64,000 nt of DNA. Origin: Glycine soja (lineage: Eukaryota; Streptophyta; Magnoliopsida; Fabales; Fabaceae). The stretch's first letter is position 1. Each line of letters starts with the position of its first letter. Position numbers and translations under genes: made by a program. The notes under the pieces were generated by a model that saw nothing but the letters and a program-made list of their open reading frames with translations, ran no database searches and was not told the DNA's origin. Where the stretch lies: positions 36,408,150 to 36,472,149 of the forward strand of contig NC_041019.1 in the NCBI RefSeq assembly GCF_004193775.1, given 5' to 3'. This document shows, piece by piece, positions 24,387 to 36,139 of the stretch.

Positions 24387-24640
24387 GGTGAGCTTAGCTA
24401 TTATAGGGGGTGTGTAGCTAAGCTCTGGCTTCTCATCTCAAGGAGGTGAGCTTAGCTATTAGAGAGGTATGTGTAGCTAAGCTCAAGCATCTTTAGGAAT
24501 CTTCTTAAGGAAGCTTCTCAAGGAGGTGAGCTTAGTTATGAGAGGGGTGTGTGTAGCTAAGCTCTAGCTTCTCAGGGAAGTTTTCTCAAAGAAGCTTCTC
24601 AAGGAAGTTTTCTCAAGAAAGTTTCTCAAGGAAGTTACCT
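24387..24640. repeat. Short repeats in 5' LTR
   Basis: Three modules of the type AGGTGAGCTTAGCTA ... GTGTAGCTAAGCTC occur. Each is a small palindrome, and they are separated by CTTCTCAAGGAAG-like runs repeated about five times. They lie upstream of the TATA box, where LTR enhancer repeats commonly sit. No function is shown. Confidence 0.75.
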
Positions 24641-24643
24641 AGT

Positions 24644-24651
24644 CTATAAAT
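24644..24651 (+). promoter_or_regulatory. TATA box of 5' LTR
   Basis: TCTATAAATAGAAG fits the plant TATA consensus and lies about two-thirds into the LTR, as expected for the U3/R boundary. The 3' LTR has the same motif at about 29160. Confidence 0.65.
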
Positions 24652-25004
24652 AGAAGCATGTGTAACACTTGTTGTAACTTTGATGAATGAGAGTCTTGTG
24701 AGACATACTTCAAAGTTCCACTTCTCTCCCTCTTTAATCCTTCAATTTCGTGCTCCCCCCTCTCTCTTTCTCTTCCTCTTTCTTTTCCTCCATTGAAGCA
24801 TCCTTCCAAGCTTCTTATCCAAGGCTCATCTTGGTGGTGAAGCTCCTTCTTCCATGGCTTACTCCCTAGTGGATGGCGCCTCCTCTCACCTCTTCTCCTT
24901 TGTCTTCTGCTGCATCTCGATGGTGGAAAATCACCATTAAAGGACCTCATTGAAGCTCAAAGATCCAGCCTCCATAGAAGCCCCACAAGCAAGCTTCCAT
25001 CAAG

Positions 25005-25016
25005 TGGTATCAGAGC
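25005..25016 (+). other. Primer binding site (tRNA-Met type)
   Basis: TGGTATCAGAGC begins two bases after the 5' LTR. This is the canonical complement of the initiator tRNA-Met 3' end. Confidence 0.93.
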
Positions 25017-26910
25017 ACAAGAGCTTCAAGTAGGTGCTCCTTAAACCTCCATTAATTTTTTTGCTTTACCTTCTCTTCCATTGTTGTTTCTTCATTTTTT
25101 TCTCCATGTATCTCCTCACATGTCTTGTGATAAATGTTTTAAACATGATTCTTTAGAGTTTCCACCGATTAAACTTGCTATAGAAGCTAGATTTGATTTT
25201 CTATGCTTCAAATTTCTTGTTCGCGTTCTTGAACCATGAATTGTGTTGAGTTTGGGTTCCTTTGAGTTTTGTCTTGTTATTTTTTGTGGCTGAAACCTAA
25301 ACCATAAAATTCTTACAAAAATATTAAAGTAGAAGAAAACCTCAAAAATCTAGAGTGACTTGTTCACCTATTGTAGTTTTGTCATAGAAGTCATGTCTAG
25401 TCATGAAACTTGTCACATAAGATTTCTTATGTTGTGCTGAATTTTATTTTCTTGTTTCTTTGTCTAACTGATTTGTTCATGAGTGTATGAAATTCTTTTA
25501 GCCTATTATTTGATTTGAGTCAAATCTTTCATGTTAATTAGTCCTTAACATGTTCATGCAAAATTCTTAGAGAGTCTTTGATTGTGAACCTTTTCTTGAA
25601 CTTTTAGGTTTCCTTATGATTGTGTCTATTGTGAATTTGAGTTTTGGTGATTGAATTGCTGGCTGAAATGTTGATCCTAAGTGAATATTGAACTCCTAAA
25701 ACTGTGTTAAACAATCCTAGTGAGTTCAACATACATAGGAAGGTTGAAAGTAAGCCCAAGGCAATCAATATACCATGCTTAAAAAAAATCGCTGGTGCTG
25801 GCAGCTTGGACATACAAACTTGTAAAAATTACTGAGAATTGGTTACTTCGAATTTTGAGCTGAAATTTTTACTGAATTTGCTAAACATATGGAAAAAAAG
25901 TTATAAAAAAGAAACAAGTGATTTGGATAAAAGGAAAAAAATACGAAAAATCACATAAGTTGGCAGGAAAATCAGTATCCAAGAAAAAAAATGAAAGAGA
26001 AGTGTGCTTGTTGTTTTGGCTCAAAATTTATTCTATAATTGGTGCCTATGTTATACCAATCTTAGTTCCAAAATTTCAATTGAAAATTAGTGTGAAGACA
26101 AGTGCCAAAGCTAAAGGTTTTTTGAGTTTTTTATTTTTAGTTTTTTTTACTCTACTCTAGAGCCATTCTAAGTTTCTCTTTGAGTCCTAGCTTGCTTCTA
26201 TGTCCTTTTCATTGCTTTAATTGTTGAATAATCCTTGAAAAATTGTCTTGTTAAAAATCCATTGGTTTAGCTTTCATTTCATTTTTTTTTGTCTTTGGTT
26301 ATTGCTTGTCTCTTTGTTTCCTTGTTTGTGGGTTGCCATATAGGGAATTGGAAGGAGGATTGGTGCCATCCCTTGAAGAATTTGAGTCAAGAAGAAAGGT
26401 GCCAACCACCTTAAGAGCTATTGGACTAAGAAGCACTCCAAATTGAGTGAATCACCAAAGAGAGAACAGCCACCAAAATTGAGGACCGTTTTGTAATTTT
26501 GTAATTTGCAATTTACTTACTTTCATTGCTTTCAAGTTTTGTAACAAAAAGGCCTTTCATTGGAAGTGTGTTGGGAGCCTCCAATAGGTTACCAAACTTC
26601 CATTTGTGTGTAATAATTTTAGGCAATTTTTCCTTAGGATAGTGAGTGTTTTGTTGGGAACCTTGAATGTGGTCATCCAAACACTCTTAGGATTCGCCTA
26701 GTTTACATTTCTTGCTTACTTTCATAGCTTATATCCTTTACCTTCCATTGTCAAACCACCTAGATAGCTTTCCTTTTACCAATTAGTTTTTTTTTTACCT
26801 TATCTTTCACACCTCTTTTAGTGTTTATTTTGGCTAGTTTCAACCATAGTTTCTTTTACCTTTTTGTTTTCAAACCTCCAACAAGAAAGAACCACAACTT
26901 AGGAACCAAC
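25017..26910 (+). other. Untranslated leader of the Ty3/gypsy element
   Basis: About 1.9 kb between the primer site and the gag start. It is AT-rich and has scattered short frames without recognisable domains (for example 25918-26160). Long leaders are common in plant gypsy elements. No gene is seen. Confidence 0.6.
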
Positions 26911-28587
26911 ATGAGTCATCATTCATCTAGTGTTAATGACGAGGGTACTAGTCATAAAGACCCTTTATCTAGAATCTTAGATGAGTTGAGTTCCCTTAAG
27001 CTATGGAAAGAAAAACAAGAGAGAAAAGAAAAAGGAAAAAAAAAGAGTGGAAGAAATAAGTCAAGATGAAAGAAAGAAAATAAGAGAAGAAGAAAGAAGA
27101 AAAATAATAAAAGAAATGAAAAGAGAAAAACATGCCTCCTATAGTAGTCATAACTCTTGTAAGAGCCTAAGTGAAGAACTTCGTGACTATTATGAAGGAA
27201 GGCATAGGTCACATCTTAGACCTCACTCCCATAGGAGGGAAAATGAAAGAAAGCCTCAAGAGGTTAACATTAAACTCTCATACTTCCATGGGAAGGACAA
27301 TGTAGAGGCTAATTTAGATTGGGAAATAAGGGTAGAGCAACAACTTAAAAGGAAGTCTACTTCAAAATCTTATGGCTCTCACTCTTATCCAAAGAAAGAC
27401 CAAGGTCAAGGAATCTTAGGGGTGAGACCTTCTAAGCCCAAAGATGATAAAGGGAAGACAATAGAAAAGCAACCCCTTAAGGCTAGTATGCAAGAGAAGA
27501 CTAGCTCCATGAAGTGCTTTAAATGTCTTGGAAGAGGACACATTACTTCTCAATGCCCCACCAAGAAAACCATGATTATGAGGGGCCAAGACATTTATAG
27601 TAGCCAAGATGAGACTACTACTTCACCTTCCTCTAGTAAAAGTGAAGAAGCAAAAGGGGAAGAATCTAGTGAAGAGATCTACCCCCAAGAAGAAGGACAA
27701 CCTTTAATGGTTAAGGAGGAGTGTAAGGAGGTAAATGTCTCCTCCAAGAGGTTAGCTAAGAAGGAAAGACATTTTGAAATAAAGACAAATATTAAAGAAA
27801 TTTCCCTTCTTAGACAACCTCCACATTTTCTCTTTTGTAAAAAGGCACTTGCTAGCATTGCCACACCTCTTGGGCTTGAGTTTATTCCTCAAGTAAAGAA
27901 GTTGTTGGATGAGGGTTTGGTTCGCAAAAGCTTAAATCCTTGTGCTTTGTTGGTGCCCAAAATAGGTATTAATAGGCACCAAGTCCCTAAAATAGGTGGT
28001 ATGATGAATGTTTTGAGTGGTGCAACACTCTTTTGTAAAATCACTCATGCACCCAACATCTTCATGATTTGTGTACATAGGGACCCATTAGGTAGGTTTG
28101 TTCTTATTTTTAGTTTCAATACAAACTTAGGTACTCATATGGGACACCTTAGGTTTGTCATACTTTTTGGTAGGAATAATCAATATGAAAATACAGAAAA
28201 AGGTATGTTTTATTGCGTTACTTTTCTTAATTTTTCAAATAGTGATCAAGGGGTTCCCATGAACCCTAAGAGAATATAGGTCATTCCTGAGTGGCCCACT
28301 CCACCAAGTATAAGAAAAATTTGGGGCTTCCATGACTTAACAAACTTTTACAAAAGGTTTGTCCCATATTTTTCTATACTTGTAGCACCACTCATTGAGT
28401 TGGTGAGAAACCATGTTCTTTCATGGGAAGATGCCCAGGAAATGGGTTTTCAGACCTTACCTTACTTCAACATACCAAACACCACTAATACATATGTTTT
28501 TGTTCTTTTTACACGTGTTGAGGGAAGAAGCCCAGAGTATGAAGAACCTCGAGATTTGAGGTCAAATCCTTTCCAAGGTGGAGGGAA
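26911..28587 (+). pseudogene. Gag-pol remnant of the Ty3/gypsy element
   Basis: The likely start is MSHHSSSVNDEGTSHKD at 26911. A frameshift near 27050-27069 moves to a second frame that runs to a stop at 28277-28279. Visible features are: a charged coiled region; YFHGKDNVEANLDWE (gag N-terminal motif); then, after a deletion of the gag core, a CCHC zinc knuckle (CFKCLGRGHITSQC) at about 27514-27556; an acidic serine-rich linker; and decayed reverse-transcriptase pieces (LLDEGLVRKSLNPCALLVPK). After the stop come EWPTPPSIRK and FYKRFVPYFS from the RT/RNase H region, and the terminal DLRSNPFQGGGND before the polypurine tract. No YXDD active site, RNase H catalytic core or integrase is visible, so it is inactive. 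Confidence 0.88.
28575..28587 (+). other. Polypurine tract of the Ty3/gypsy element
   Basis: AAGGTGGAGGGAA abuts the TGATGCAATCC start of the 3' LTR. Confidence 0.8.
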
Positions 28588-29519
28588 TGATGCAATCCTA
28601 CCCCGCAAGGGCATTGGGTAGAAAACTCCAAGTAGATTGGGCTAGAGATCCAAGGGAAGGCCCTAGGGTTCTCATGAGCCTTACGGTAGATTTCGAGCCC
28701 ATGGGCTAAGTATGAGCCCGCTTATCTTTGTAAATATTAGAAGAAGTATTTCCTTCGTAGGCCTTGTATTTTGGCCATTCTAGTAGTATAGGGTTTTAGC
28801 CTTGTATTTCGGGGCATTTTGAGTAGTCTTTGTAGTAAGGACTTTTTTTTTGTATTTTCATATTTTTTGTCATAGGGGTGAGCTTAGCTATTATAGGGAG
28901 TGTGTAGCTAAGCTCTAGCTTCTCATCTCAAGGAGGTGAGCTTAGCTATTAGAGAGATATGTGTAGCTAAGCTCAAGCATCTTTAGGAATCTTCTTAAGG
29001 AAGCTTCTCAAGGAGGTGAGCTTAGTTATGAGAGGGGTGTGTGTAGCTAAGCTCTAGCTTCTCAAGGAAGTTTTCTCAAAGAAGCTTCTCAAGGAAGTTT
29101 TCTCAAAGAATCTTCTCAAGGAAGTTTTCTCAAGAAAGCTTCTCAAGGAAGCTACCTAGTCTATAAATAGAAGCATGTGTAACACTTGTTGTAACTTTGA
29201 TGAATGAGAGTCTTGTGAGACATATTCAAAGTTCCACTTCTCTCCCTCTTTTATTCCTTCAATTTCGTGCTCCCCCCTCTCTATTTCTCTTCCTCTTTCT
29301 TTTCCTCCATTGAAGCATCCTTCCAAGCTTCTTATCCAAGGCTCATCTTGGTGGTGAAGCTCCTTCTTCCATGGCTTACTCCCTAGTGGATGGCGCCTCC
29401 TCTCACCTCTTCTCCTTTGTCTTCTGCTGCATCTCCATGGTGGAAAATCACCATTAAAGGACCTCATTGAAGCTCAAAGATCCAGCCTCCATAGAAGCCC
29501 CACAAGCAAGCTTCCATCA
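28588..29519 (+). repeat. 3' LTR of the Ty3/gypsy element
   Basis: The 932-bp LTR is nearly identical to 24099-25002, with a few substitutions and one additional short repeat near 29100-29130. It is followed by TATAC at 29520-29524. The minus-strand frame of about 103 codons here (29156-29467) also occurs in the 5' LTR and is a by-product of LTR duplication. Confidence 0.93.
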
Positions 29520-29524
29520 TATAC
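29520..29524. repeat. Target site duplication TATAC (right)
   Basis: Right copy of the 5-bp duplication. K2 sequence continues directly with ATATTATTTTCTATTAC. Confidence 0.92.
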
Positions 29525-30028
29525 ATATTATTTTCTATTACTTTTTTTAATGCAAAGCTATATAAAAAGGCATAGATATTGTATTAGTTGGTACTTAGTA
29601 TTTATATTGTTGTCTCACTTGACCAAATTTTATATATTGTTCACCAAACAAGTAAAGTAAATTATATCTTCCCATGCTATTGTTGGTTTGTATTCAATGT
29701 TCTATTTGTTCCAACATATCACAAGTATAAAGTAAACTATATTGCTTAAAGGTTTTTGTGGCAAGTCACTTGCTTCTTTCCCTCGAGGTGAGTTTATTTT
29801 TGTTCCTGCATATCACAATCCTCAGCATTTTGGAAACTATTTGTTCCAAGTGATCCCATATTGGATCATTTCCTCCCTGCCCTTCAAGATGATGATAATT
29901 CATAATATGAGGAATTTTACATTGACGTTGTCTATGTTCTTTTTCTTTTTGCTCCCCATGATTGTAAGTATCCCGTCACTATTGACATTGTTATTTTGTA
30001 AATTGGACTGGATGTTTCTACTCTACAG

Positions 30029-30120
30029 CAGTTGGAGGATTGAGATGCTATGAGAATCCAAAGAATAAGATTACTGCAGTACCTGCCAAGGAAGAGCAAA
30101 TCTGGGGTGCATTCTTCAAG
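30029..30120 (+). pseudogene. Unrecognised exon-like segment, K2 copy (open)
   Basis: This 92-bp segment is flanked by CTACTCTACAG and GTAACAAG. In the third frame it reads VGGLRCYENPKNKITAVPA followed by KEEQIWGAFFK with no stop. The same segment is in K4 at 62650-62741, with a stop in K1 and a 5' deletion in K3. The splice-like flanks and open frame suggest a captured internal exon. Parent gene not recognised. Confidence 0.4.
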
Positions 30121-30994
30121 GTAACAAGATGACATGAGTTTAAATATAATTACCGGTGCTGCTCTCAGTTCTCTTTGCAGAATATTCTTTTCATCTGTTT
30201 AGAACAGAGAATCAGTGATCAGTCCCAATAGTAATATAAGGTTAATGTCAGTTGCGACTGCATCAGGTACAAAGGGAAAATGTGAGGTCAAAGACAATAG
30301 AATAGGAGTTCACAAAAAGCCAACACATACAGCTAAATTTCACTAAACGGAAAATGTAGTGTCCAAAATGAATGGGTTAGACTAATTTAAACTTAAATCT
30401 TCATATCACTTTTGAAGGTAATCTTAGAGCTTAAGAAGTTAGAGTTGAATATCCATTACGTAACTAGGATTGCCAGTTGCAACTAAATTTCACCGAGGTA
30501 ATAACATTGTAAGTTCCTAAGAGCAAAATTATAATCTAAGCAAGTTCGGTTAGGCTCTCAAGTGGTTGACAAGTCTTGTTTAGGTGGTCTTTTTGGCCTT
30601 GGTTAACAAGAAAATCGAGTGTTAGGTACAAAAATTGGAAAGCTCCACTACACATAATAGTGGTATTATTTATTTGAATATTTGTTTCTGCATTCATGGT
30701 TAGTTTGCTTATTTTGACCGTGTGACTCTCCCCATTTATGAACTTTGAGACTTATATCTTATGATATATTTTGTCTATTAGATGCGATGAACTATCAGGT
30801 GGAAGGGTCAGCAGTCCTTGTAGGCACAGAGTGATAGATCCATTTTCAAATAGAGTACCATGTGATGGATTAATGGAGTAATGTGTTTATGTGCTTGTGA
30901 CGGTAAGGCTTACATGCGAGGCCATGTAAATACTTTTAATGATAACTATGAGAAGAGTGCGACTGGTAGTGAAGTTTATTATGGTGTTCATTAG

Positions 30995-31309
30995 CTAGGA
31001 TTTTCTCTGTTTCTCTTGTACAGTTGTGCTTTCTAATGTAGTAAAAGATATGCTTCTGGCTTGAGATTCTCTAATATTGACTCTATGCAAAGTGTGTCCG
31101 TATATGATGATTGGTAAGCTTCCAGCTAGTAATAATTTAAGGAAAAATAGTACTTGGACACTCATGTTATAGCAAGGCAAGGTTGAGGAGGGCAGATTCC
31201 AATGCCAAGGTGCATCCCTAGTTACCAAACAGGTCATAGCCTTTCTAGTTTGGCTCTCAAATTGGCACCCTAGAATTGTCTTCTTATTAGAGGTGTTCAT
31301 GTTAAACAT
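30995..31309 (-). other. Unrecognised ORF of about 100 codons shared by K copies
   Basis: A minus-strand frame has CQFESQTRKAMTCLVTRDA and PCYNMSVQVLFFLKLLLAGS, with a hydrophobic centre. It is also open in K4 (63596-63898) and shortened in K3 (46456-46641). Conservation may reflect only the recent duplication. It lies just inside the CACTA 3' subterminal repeats. No homologue recognised. Confidence 0.2.
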
Positions 31310-31576
31310 ATTTACCTACAGTTGAAGAAGATAGGTACATATTAAAGACATTTACCTAAAGTTAGGAGATGTAAGTAAAAGTTAATGACTTTTACTTACA
31401 CACTATACATAGTAGTTAAAACCTATAGTGATAGACAATTAGTCGTCATTATACGCCTCCTCAAAGTTGACGGAAGAAACGTCCGTAGGACAAAGTCTAT
31501 CATACATTTACCTACTGATTGTTTTATTTATAGTGATAGTTTTTGTCCGTAGGTATAGGTCATTTTTCTTGTAGTA
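31310..31576 (+). repeat. CACTA 3' subterminal and terminal region, K2
   Basis: Repeated TTTACCTACAGTT, ACCTACACACTA and related TACCTA motifs in both orientations lead to the terminal CATTTTTCTTGTAGTA. This is the inverted match of CACTACAAGAAAAATG apart from the last base (A for G). The following AGG matches the target duplication found with K3. Confidence 0.85.
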
Positions 31577-31739
31577 AGGCAAAATAACAAATAACAAATG
31601 TGAAACCAAGGCATTAATGTACCGAAGGCATTAAAAATTACAAGATCGTGTCATATTTTATTTTTAGGCATTATAAGAATAATTTTTTCAATAGTGACCA
31701 AATTTTGCTATCTTTATAATTTCTTAGTCACTGTCTCCA

Positions 31740-32304
31740 GTCTATTGATTCTCTATTCAAGATCCATTAACCCCTCAATAAATTGCCTTGATTCATTTTT
31801 CCCATTTCCATCTCCATAGTCTTCCTCCAAAGCCTCCGTCTCTTGGGTCAACAGTCTCTTGAGAAGTATTTCCAAATTGAACAGTTTTCAAAGGAGAAAA
31901 TTCAGGTGCAACATCAGCATCATTACCATTTGTATTTGCTTTTGATACATGAGGTCCATGATGGCAGAGTAGCTTTAGAATGCTTTTTTGCCAAGTAATA
32001 TTGTTTGCAATTTTTAAAGTAGTTTTGGGTATGCAGTTATTTTTCAATGCAATAGCTTTGGTGTCAGAGAATGCAATCACACAATCTGAAACTTTTTGAT
32101 GCATTCCAAATTGCATAGCCACTCTCTATGTGGTAGGTACTTTTTTATAATACATTGTTGCAAACAAGCATCGAAATACTCATGCATATAACAACCAAAA
32201 CTATTTTCATTTATCCAAATTACTCTCACATGGTAACCAAGTTTCCTTTTTTGGATTAAAAGACCTAAACTTACCAACAATTTGAACATGATTAAGGATG
32301 CCAA
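31740..32304 (-). pseudogene. PMD-like gene fragment, left arm of P3
   Basis: Minus-strand pieces: GCYMHEYFDACLQQCIIKK; KYLPHREWLCNLECIKK; then MHQKVSDCVIAFSDTKAIAL; then, in the same open stretch after a small frame change, HVSKANTNGNDADVAPEFSP and LKTVQFGNTSQETVDP. This copy gives the clearest view of the C-terminal tail that links these remnants to plant mobile domain proteins. Stops and frame changes remain. Confidence 0.55.
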
Positions 32305-33539
32305 GGAAAATTGCCCCTAGTAGAGTCCAGGGAAAATCTCACACAGTCAATTTTCAATTGATTAAGCTTGTTCCACCTCAATAGCATATGTTCTTCATTG
32401 GTAATCAGCCTAGGCTATGGTTGCTAATTTGTTAATCTCTCCCACACCCAAGTTTGGATCAAGAAGTAAAAGGGTGACCAAAGAGTTAACTACAATTCCA
32501 ATTCTTCATTACCAGTCAAATAAACTATTGTTTTCTTCGATAGACCAAAATCATTTTATATGTTTGATAAAACTGTTGGTGACAAAGCTGATTCTCACCA
32601 GCAAGATGAACAACAATAAAGAAAACAAACTTTCTCACCAAGCCACTAGGAGAGAAGCCAATCATTGCCAAGCAAGTTACAAGGGATGTTTCATGCTCAA
32701 TTTCACTCCCACTATTGACAAAAATTCATCCATGCTAATGTTTATATAAACCTCACTCTTTTTACTCCTTGGAGATTGTTGTTGTCCCTACTCTTTTTAC
32801 TCCTTGGAGATTGCTGTTGTCCTGTTCTATGTATCAATTTCTTCTCCACTTTCATCATTTCCTAGCTTTGAAATGGGGTCAAGACAGGATCACCAACAGT
32901 TGCAAAACCCTCCAACACCATCACATCCTCCAAGGTGACATTTTTCTCACCCTAGGAGCACAAAAAGGTATTTGTCTAAGGACACAACTTCTCAACAACC
33001 CAAAACACATGTTTTCAACCCAAGTGCTTCATAGTAAAAAATGAAAACATGTTTTTTGGGGTTGTTGAGAAGTGGTGTCCTGAGACAAATACCTTTTTGG
33101 TACCCTAAGGTAAGAAAAAAAAACACCTTGGAGGATGTGATGGTGTTGGAGAATTTTCCAATAGTTCATGATCCCGTCTTCACCCCATTTCAAAGCCATG
33201 AAATGATAAATGTGGAGAAGAAATTGATACATACAATAGGAAAACAAACTACAAGGCCTAAAAAGGATGGGGTTTATACATTAGCAAGGGTTGATATTCA
33301 TCCATAATGGGAATGAAATGGAGCATGAAACATTCTATGCAACTTGGTTGGCAGAGATTGATTTCTCTCCCAATGGCTTGGTGAGTAAGTTTGTTTTCCT
33401 TGATGTAGATAATCAGCTTTGCGACCAATATTTTAAGCCAACATAAAAATAGTTTTTTTTTTTTGCTATATGCATGAGAGTTTCAATGCTAGTTGTCACA
33501 CAAATGTATTACGCAAAAGTACCTATCACATAAAGAGTG

Positions 33540-33979
33540 GCAATGCAATTTAGAATGCATCAAGAAGTTTTAGATTGTGTGGCTACATTCTTTGGAACCA
33601 AAGGCATTGCATGGAAAAATTACTACATACCCATATCTAACGGGAATTTCTATTTTCCTGCTTGGATTTTTTGAGGGAGATGTCACCACGCGTTATGCAG
33701 GATGGTGGAAGTAGTCAATACTGTATCATCATCGTGATTTTGCAAAGAATATTACTCGGTGAAAGAGCAGTCTACGCAATGATGCTGGTGTTTCCACCTG
33801 AATTTTCTCCTTTGAAATCTATTTTATTTGGAAATCCTTCCCAAGACACCGTTGAACCACTGATGGAGGCTTTGGAGGAAGATTATAAAGATGGAAATGA
33901 GATAAATGAATCAAGGCAGTTTATTGGAGGAGTATTGGATCTTGAAAAGAGAATCAATAGACTAGATACATTGGCTTAG
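33540..33979 (+). pseudogene. PMD-like gene fragment, right arm of P3
   Basis: Same order as the P2 right arm: HQEVLDCVATFFGTKG, NYYIPISNGNFYFP, then an EGDVTTRYAG-type stretch broken by frame changes, then LVFPPEFSPLKSILFGNPSQ, EALEEDYKDGNEINESRQF and LEKRINRLDTLA. Numerous frame changes make it a pseudogene. Confidence 0.6.
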
Positions 33980-35504
33980 AAATTAAATATAACAATATTT
34001 TGTCATTGTTGAACAAATTATTAGCTTATAAACCAAATCTTTACCATTTGTTAATATGTTTTACTTATTTCTGATACTAGCATAATTAAATGACATGAAT
34101 GTTCACAAAATCAAACTACAATATGATCTTGTAGGATTTAGCAATATGTTTGTTTGTGTATGAAAGGTATGTATTTTTATAATATCTTACGACATCAACC
34201 TATGCTTCGACATGGTATGCGTGCACACATGCACGAGCAAAATTTATCTATTATGTTAGTTGAAATTGGAGGTGATGACTCAACAAAAGTTAAGGAAAAC
34301 CAAAGAAAACAACTAGCGATGATAGTTTCCTTATTTCTCTATGTGCATAAGGGAAGAGAGGAAGGGGCACGGTTACAAAGAATCCGGTGATTTTCTGCTT
34401 TCAAGGACCTTGGTAAGAGTCACATGTCATGACTCTTGGTGAAGAGTCACATCTCATGTTTGTTGTGCATCTATTCATACTTTCACTTCATATGAGTAAA
34501 CACAAAATCTCATGAAAGGATACAATCTTTAAATAATTTTGAAAATTTCACATAATCACCCACGATTTTAAAAATATATATGAACCAAATGGTTTTAGAT
34601 TAAACATACTCAAGTTAGTGCACAAATCACGTTCATCAATTAATCATACAACTTAATGAACAAAATATCTCTCAACTTTTTTAACAAAACAACCAAATCC
34701 CATGATTCTGAAAATCACATGGTTTTAGATAAAAGTGAGTAATTGTTAAACAACTAAAACAACAACAAACATACCAATAGAGAATCAAGAAGATGAAAGT
34801 ATAAAAAATTGTTGATAGTACAAACTAAATATCTCTCACCACAAGCAACCAATAAACAAACCAAAGATTTAGATTTAAGAATTATGTATCCTGAATTGGC
34901 TCACAAAATTCCAACTCAATCCAATATTTAATGAAGTCGTAAATGCATTTTTACTATGGCTGCACGTGAAACTACATGAATAACAAAATCCCACTTCCTA
35001 CTCTTAGAGAACTTTTTCAATGTACCTTCCTCCATTACTCACACCATTTGTTGAACATATGTACCTTTGGTATCATTTTACTACCTCGGTTGTTCAAGAG
35101 AAATCGGTTTGATCTTTTAGATGTTTCAAACTTTTTAAAGTCATTCCATAAGGAAGGAACTTTGTCAATGATTCAAGATAGAATCATTAACTTTCATCTA
35201 CATCTATATTGTGTTTGTTCGTAGATATTAAGCATACATTCAATTTATGCACTTGTTTCATAAAAGGCCTACTATCAATCATCCGATAATTATAAAAATA
35301 ATTGACAAGAAATTTCTTATTTGTTCCCATCACGTAGTTTAAAAAAAAGTGTCACACACGTACCTTTTAAGATGTGTCCCATTCAAATATAACCATCATA
35401 CTTGTCTTCTAATGGGCTTTAGCAATGATCTCATCTTCCCTATTGGTTGGGATTGGGGTGTTGAAGACATACATACCTTTTTCAAGGTGTGATGATTGGA
35501 GACA

Positions 35505-35935
35505 CCACTTCAAAAATAAAGAAATACCTGTTAAATTGAGTGTGATGATAATGCAAGAAAGAACAAAAACCAAGTTAAGAAAAGTGCAATTTTCCATGGT
35601 ATGCATATAAAACACTAACCATTAGGCTCGACTCATCCCTAACAATATATGTAGATATTGGATGGAATATAGTGTACAAAGAATCTGGTGACTCCTTTAT
35701 TTTTAGTGTACAAAGAATCTGGTGACTCATCCCTAACAATATATGTAGACGCCACTTCAAAAATAAAGAAATACCTGATAAATTGAGTGTGATGATATTG
35801 CAAGAAAGAACAAAAACCAAATTAAGAAAAGTGCAATTTTCCAAGGTATGCATATAAAACACTAACCATTAGGCTCGACTCATCCCTAACAATATATGTA
35901 GATATTGGATGGAATATAGTGTACAAAGTATCAGG
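35505..35935. repeat. 247-bp tandem duplication in R3
   Basis: CCACTTCAAAAATAAAG occurs at 35505 and 35752, the same 247-bp period as in R2. The duplication therefore predates the segmental duplication of units 2 and 3. Confidence 0.88.
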
Positions 35936-36076
35936 TTTGAATCGAGGACATTTTAAGAATAACCTTACTTTCTACTTGAGATTAGCAAAATTAAATGATT
36001 TCAACTAACTTTCTTAATTTATGGGAAGTAATTATTTTTGCGTATATATGAGACCAGAGAGAGTATTAATCTTTGA

Positions 36077-36092
36077 TGTATATATATGTATA

Positions 36093-36138
<46 letters not shown>
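36077..36138. repeat. TA microsatellite, R3
   Basis: About 60 bp of TATATATG and pure TA repeats. The same site in R2 (about 18498) has only a few TA units, and R4 has about 18. Confidence 0.92.

Positions 36139-36139
<1 letters not shown>

Larger units (their letters stand above)
24099..25002 (+). repeat. 5' LTR of the Ty3/gypsy element
   Basis: The 904-bp LTR begins TGATGCAATCC and ends CTTCCATCA. It contains three copies of a GTGAGCTTAGCTA...TAGCTAAGCTC inverted-repeat module (about 24387-24565) and several CTTCTCAAGGAAG-type short repeats, then a TATA box. The partner LTR is 28 bp longer because it has one more short repeat. Confidence 0.93.
24099..29519 (+). mobile_element. Ty3/gypsy LTR retrotransposon with internally deleted gag-pol
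   Basis: A 5421-bp element with LTRs at 24099-25002 and 28588-29519, TG...CA ends, TATAC target duplication, a tRNA-Met primer site at 25005, a polypurine tract before the 3' LTR, and a plus-strand gag-pol remnant of about 1.4 kb. A full plant Ty3/gypsy interior is usually over 4.5 kb. Here the gag core, most of reverse transcriptase, and RNase H and integrase are missing, so it cannot move by itself. It sits only in unit 2, so it inserted after the array formed. Confidence 0.93.
22631..31576 (+). mobile_element. Pack-CACTA copy K2: 5' part deleted, 3' end intact, interrupted by Ty3/gypsy
   Basis: The sequence enters CACTA-internal DNA at CCCAATTATGTGTG (equivalent to 43631 in K3) and continues to the CACTA 3' terminus CATTTTTCTTGTAGTA at 31561-31576, followed by AGG. 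The 5' terminus and the transporter and carboxypeptidase fragments are lost with segment G, about 3.4 kb in all. The join at 22625-22633 lies in a short shared GCCCCAAC-type sequence. The RPC9 pseudogene is retained. A Ty3/gypsy element occupies 24099-29519. Confidence 0.82.
31640..34136. repeat. Palindrome copy P3
   Basis: Inverted repeat centred near 33030. The left arm lacks a short outer block, and the right arm has a deletion near 33444 that removes roughly 400 bp present in P2 between ATTTTAAGCCAACAT and AAAAATAGTTTTTT. A direct duplication of TTTTTACTCCTTGGAGATTG occurs at 32759-32812; P4 has it too. Confidence 0.85.

Noticed and set aside
24639..24950. 103-codon minus-strand frame, arginine-rich, also at 29156-29467
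   Set aside because: Antisense to the LTR leader, duplicated only because LTRs are duplicated, and without a recognised domain.
26952..27212. 86-codon phenylalanine- and leucine-rich minus-strand frame
   Set aside because: It is the reverse complement of the lysine- and glutamate-rich gag coiled region. Composition alone explains it.
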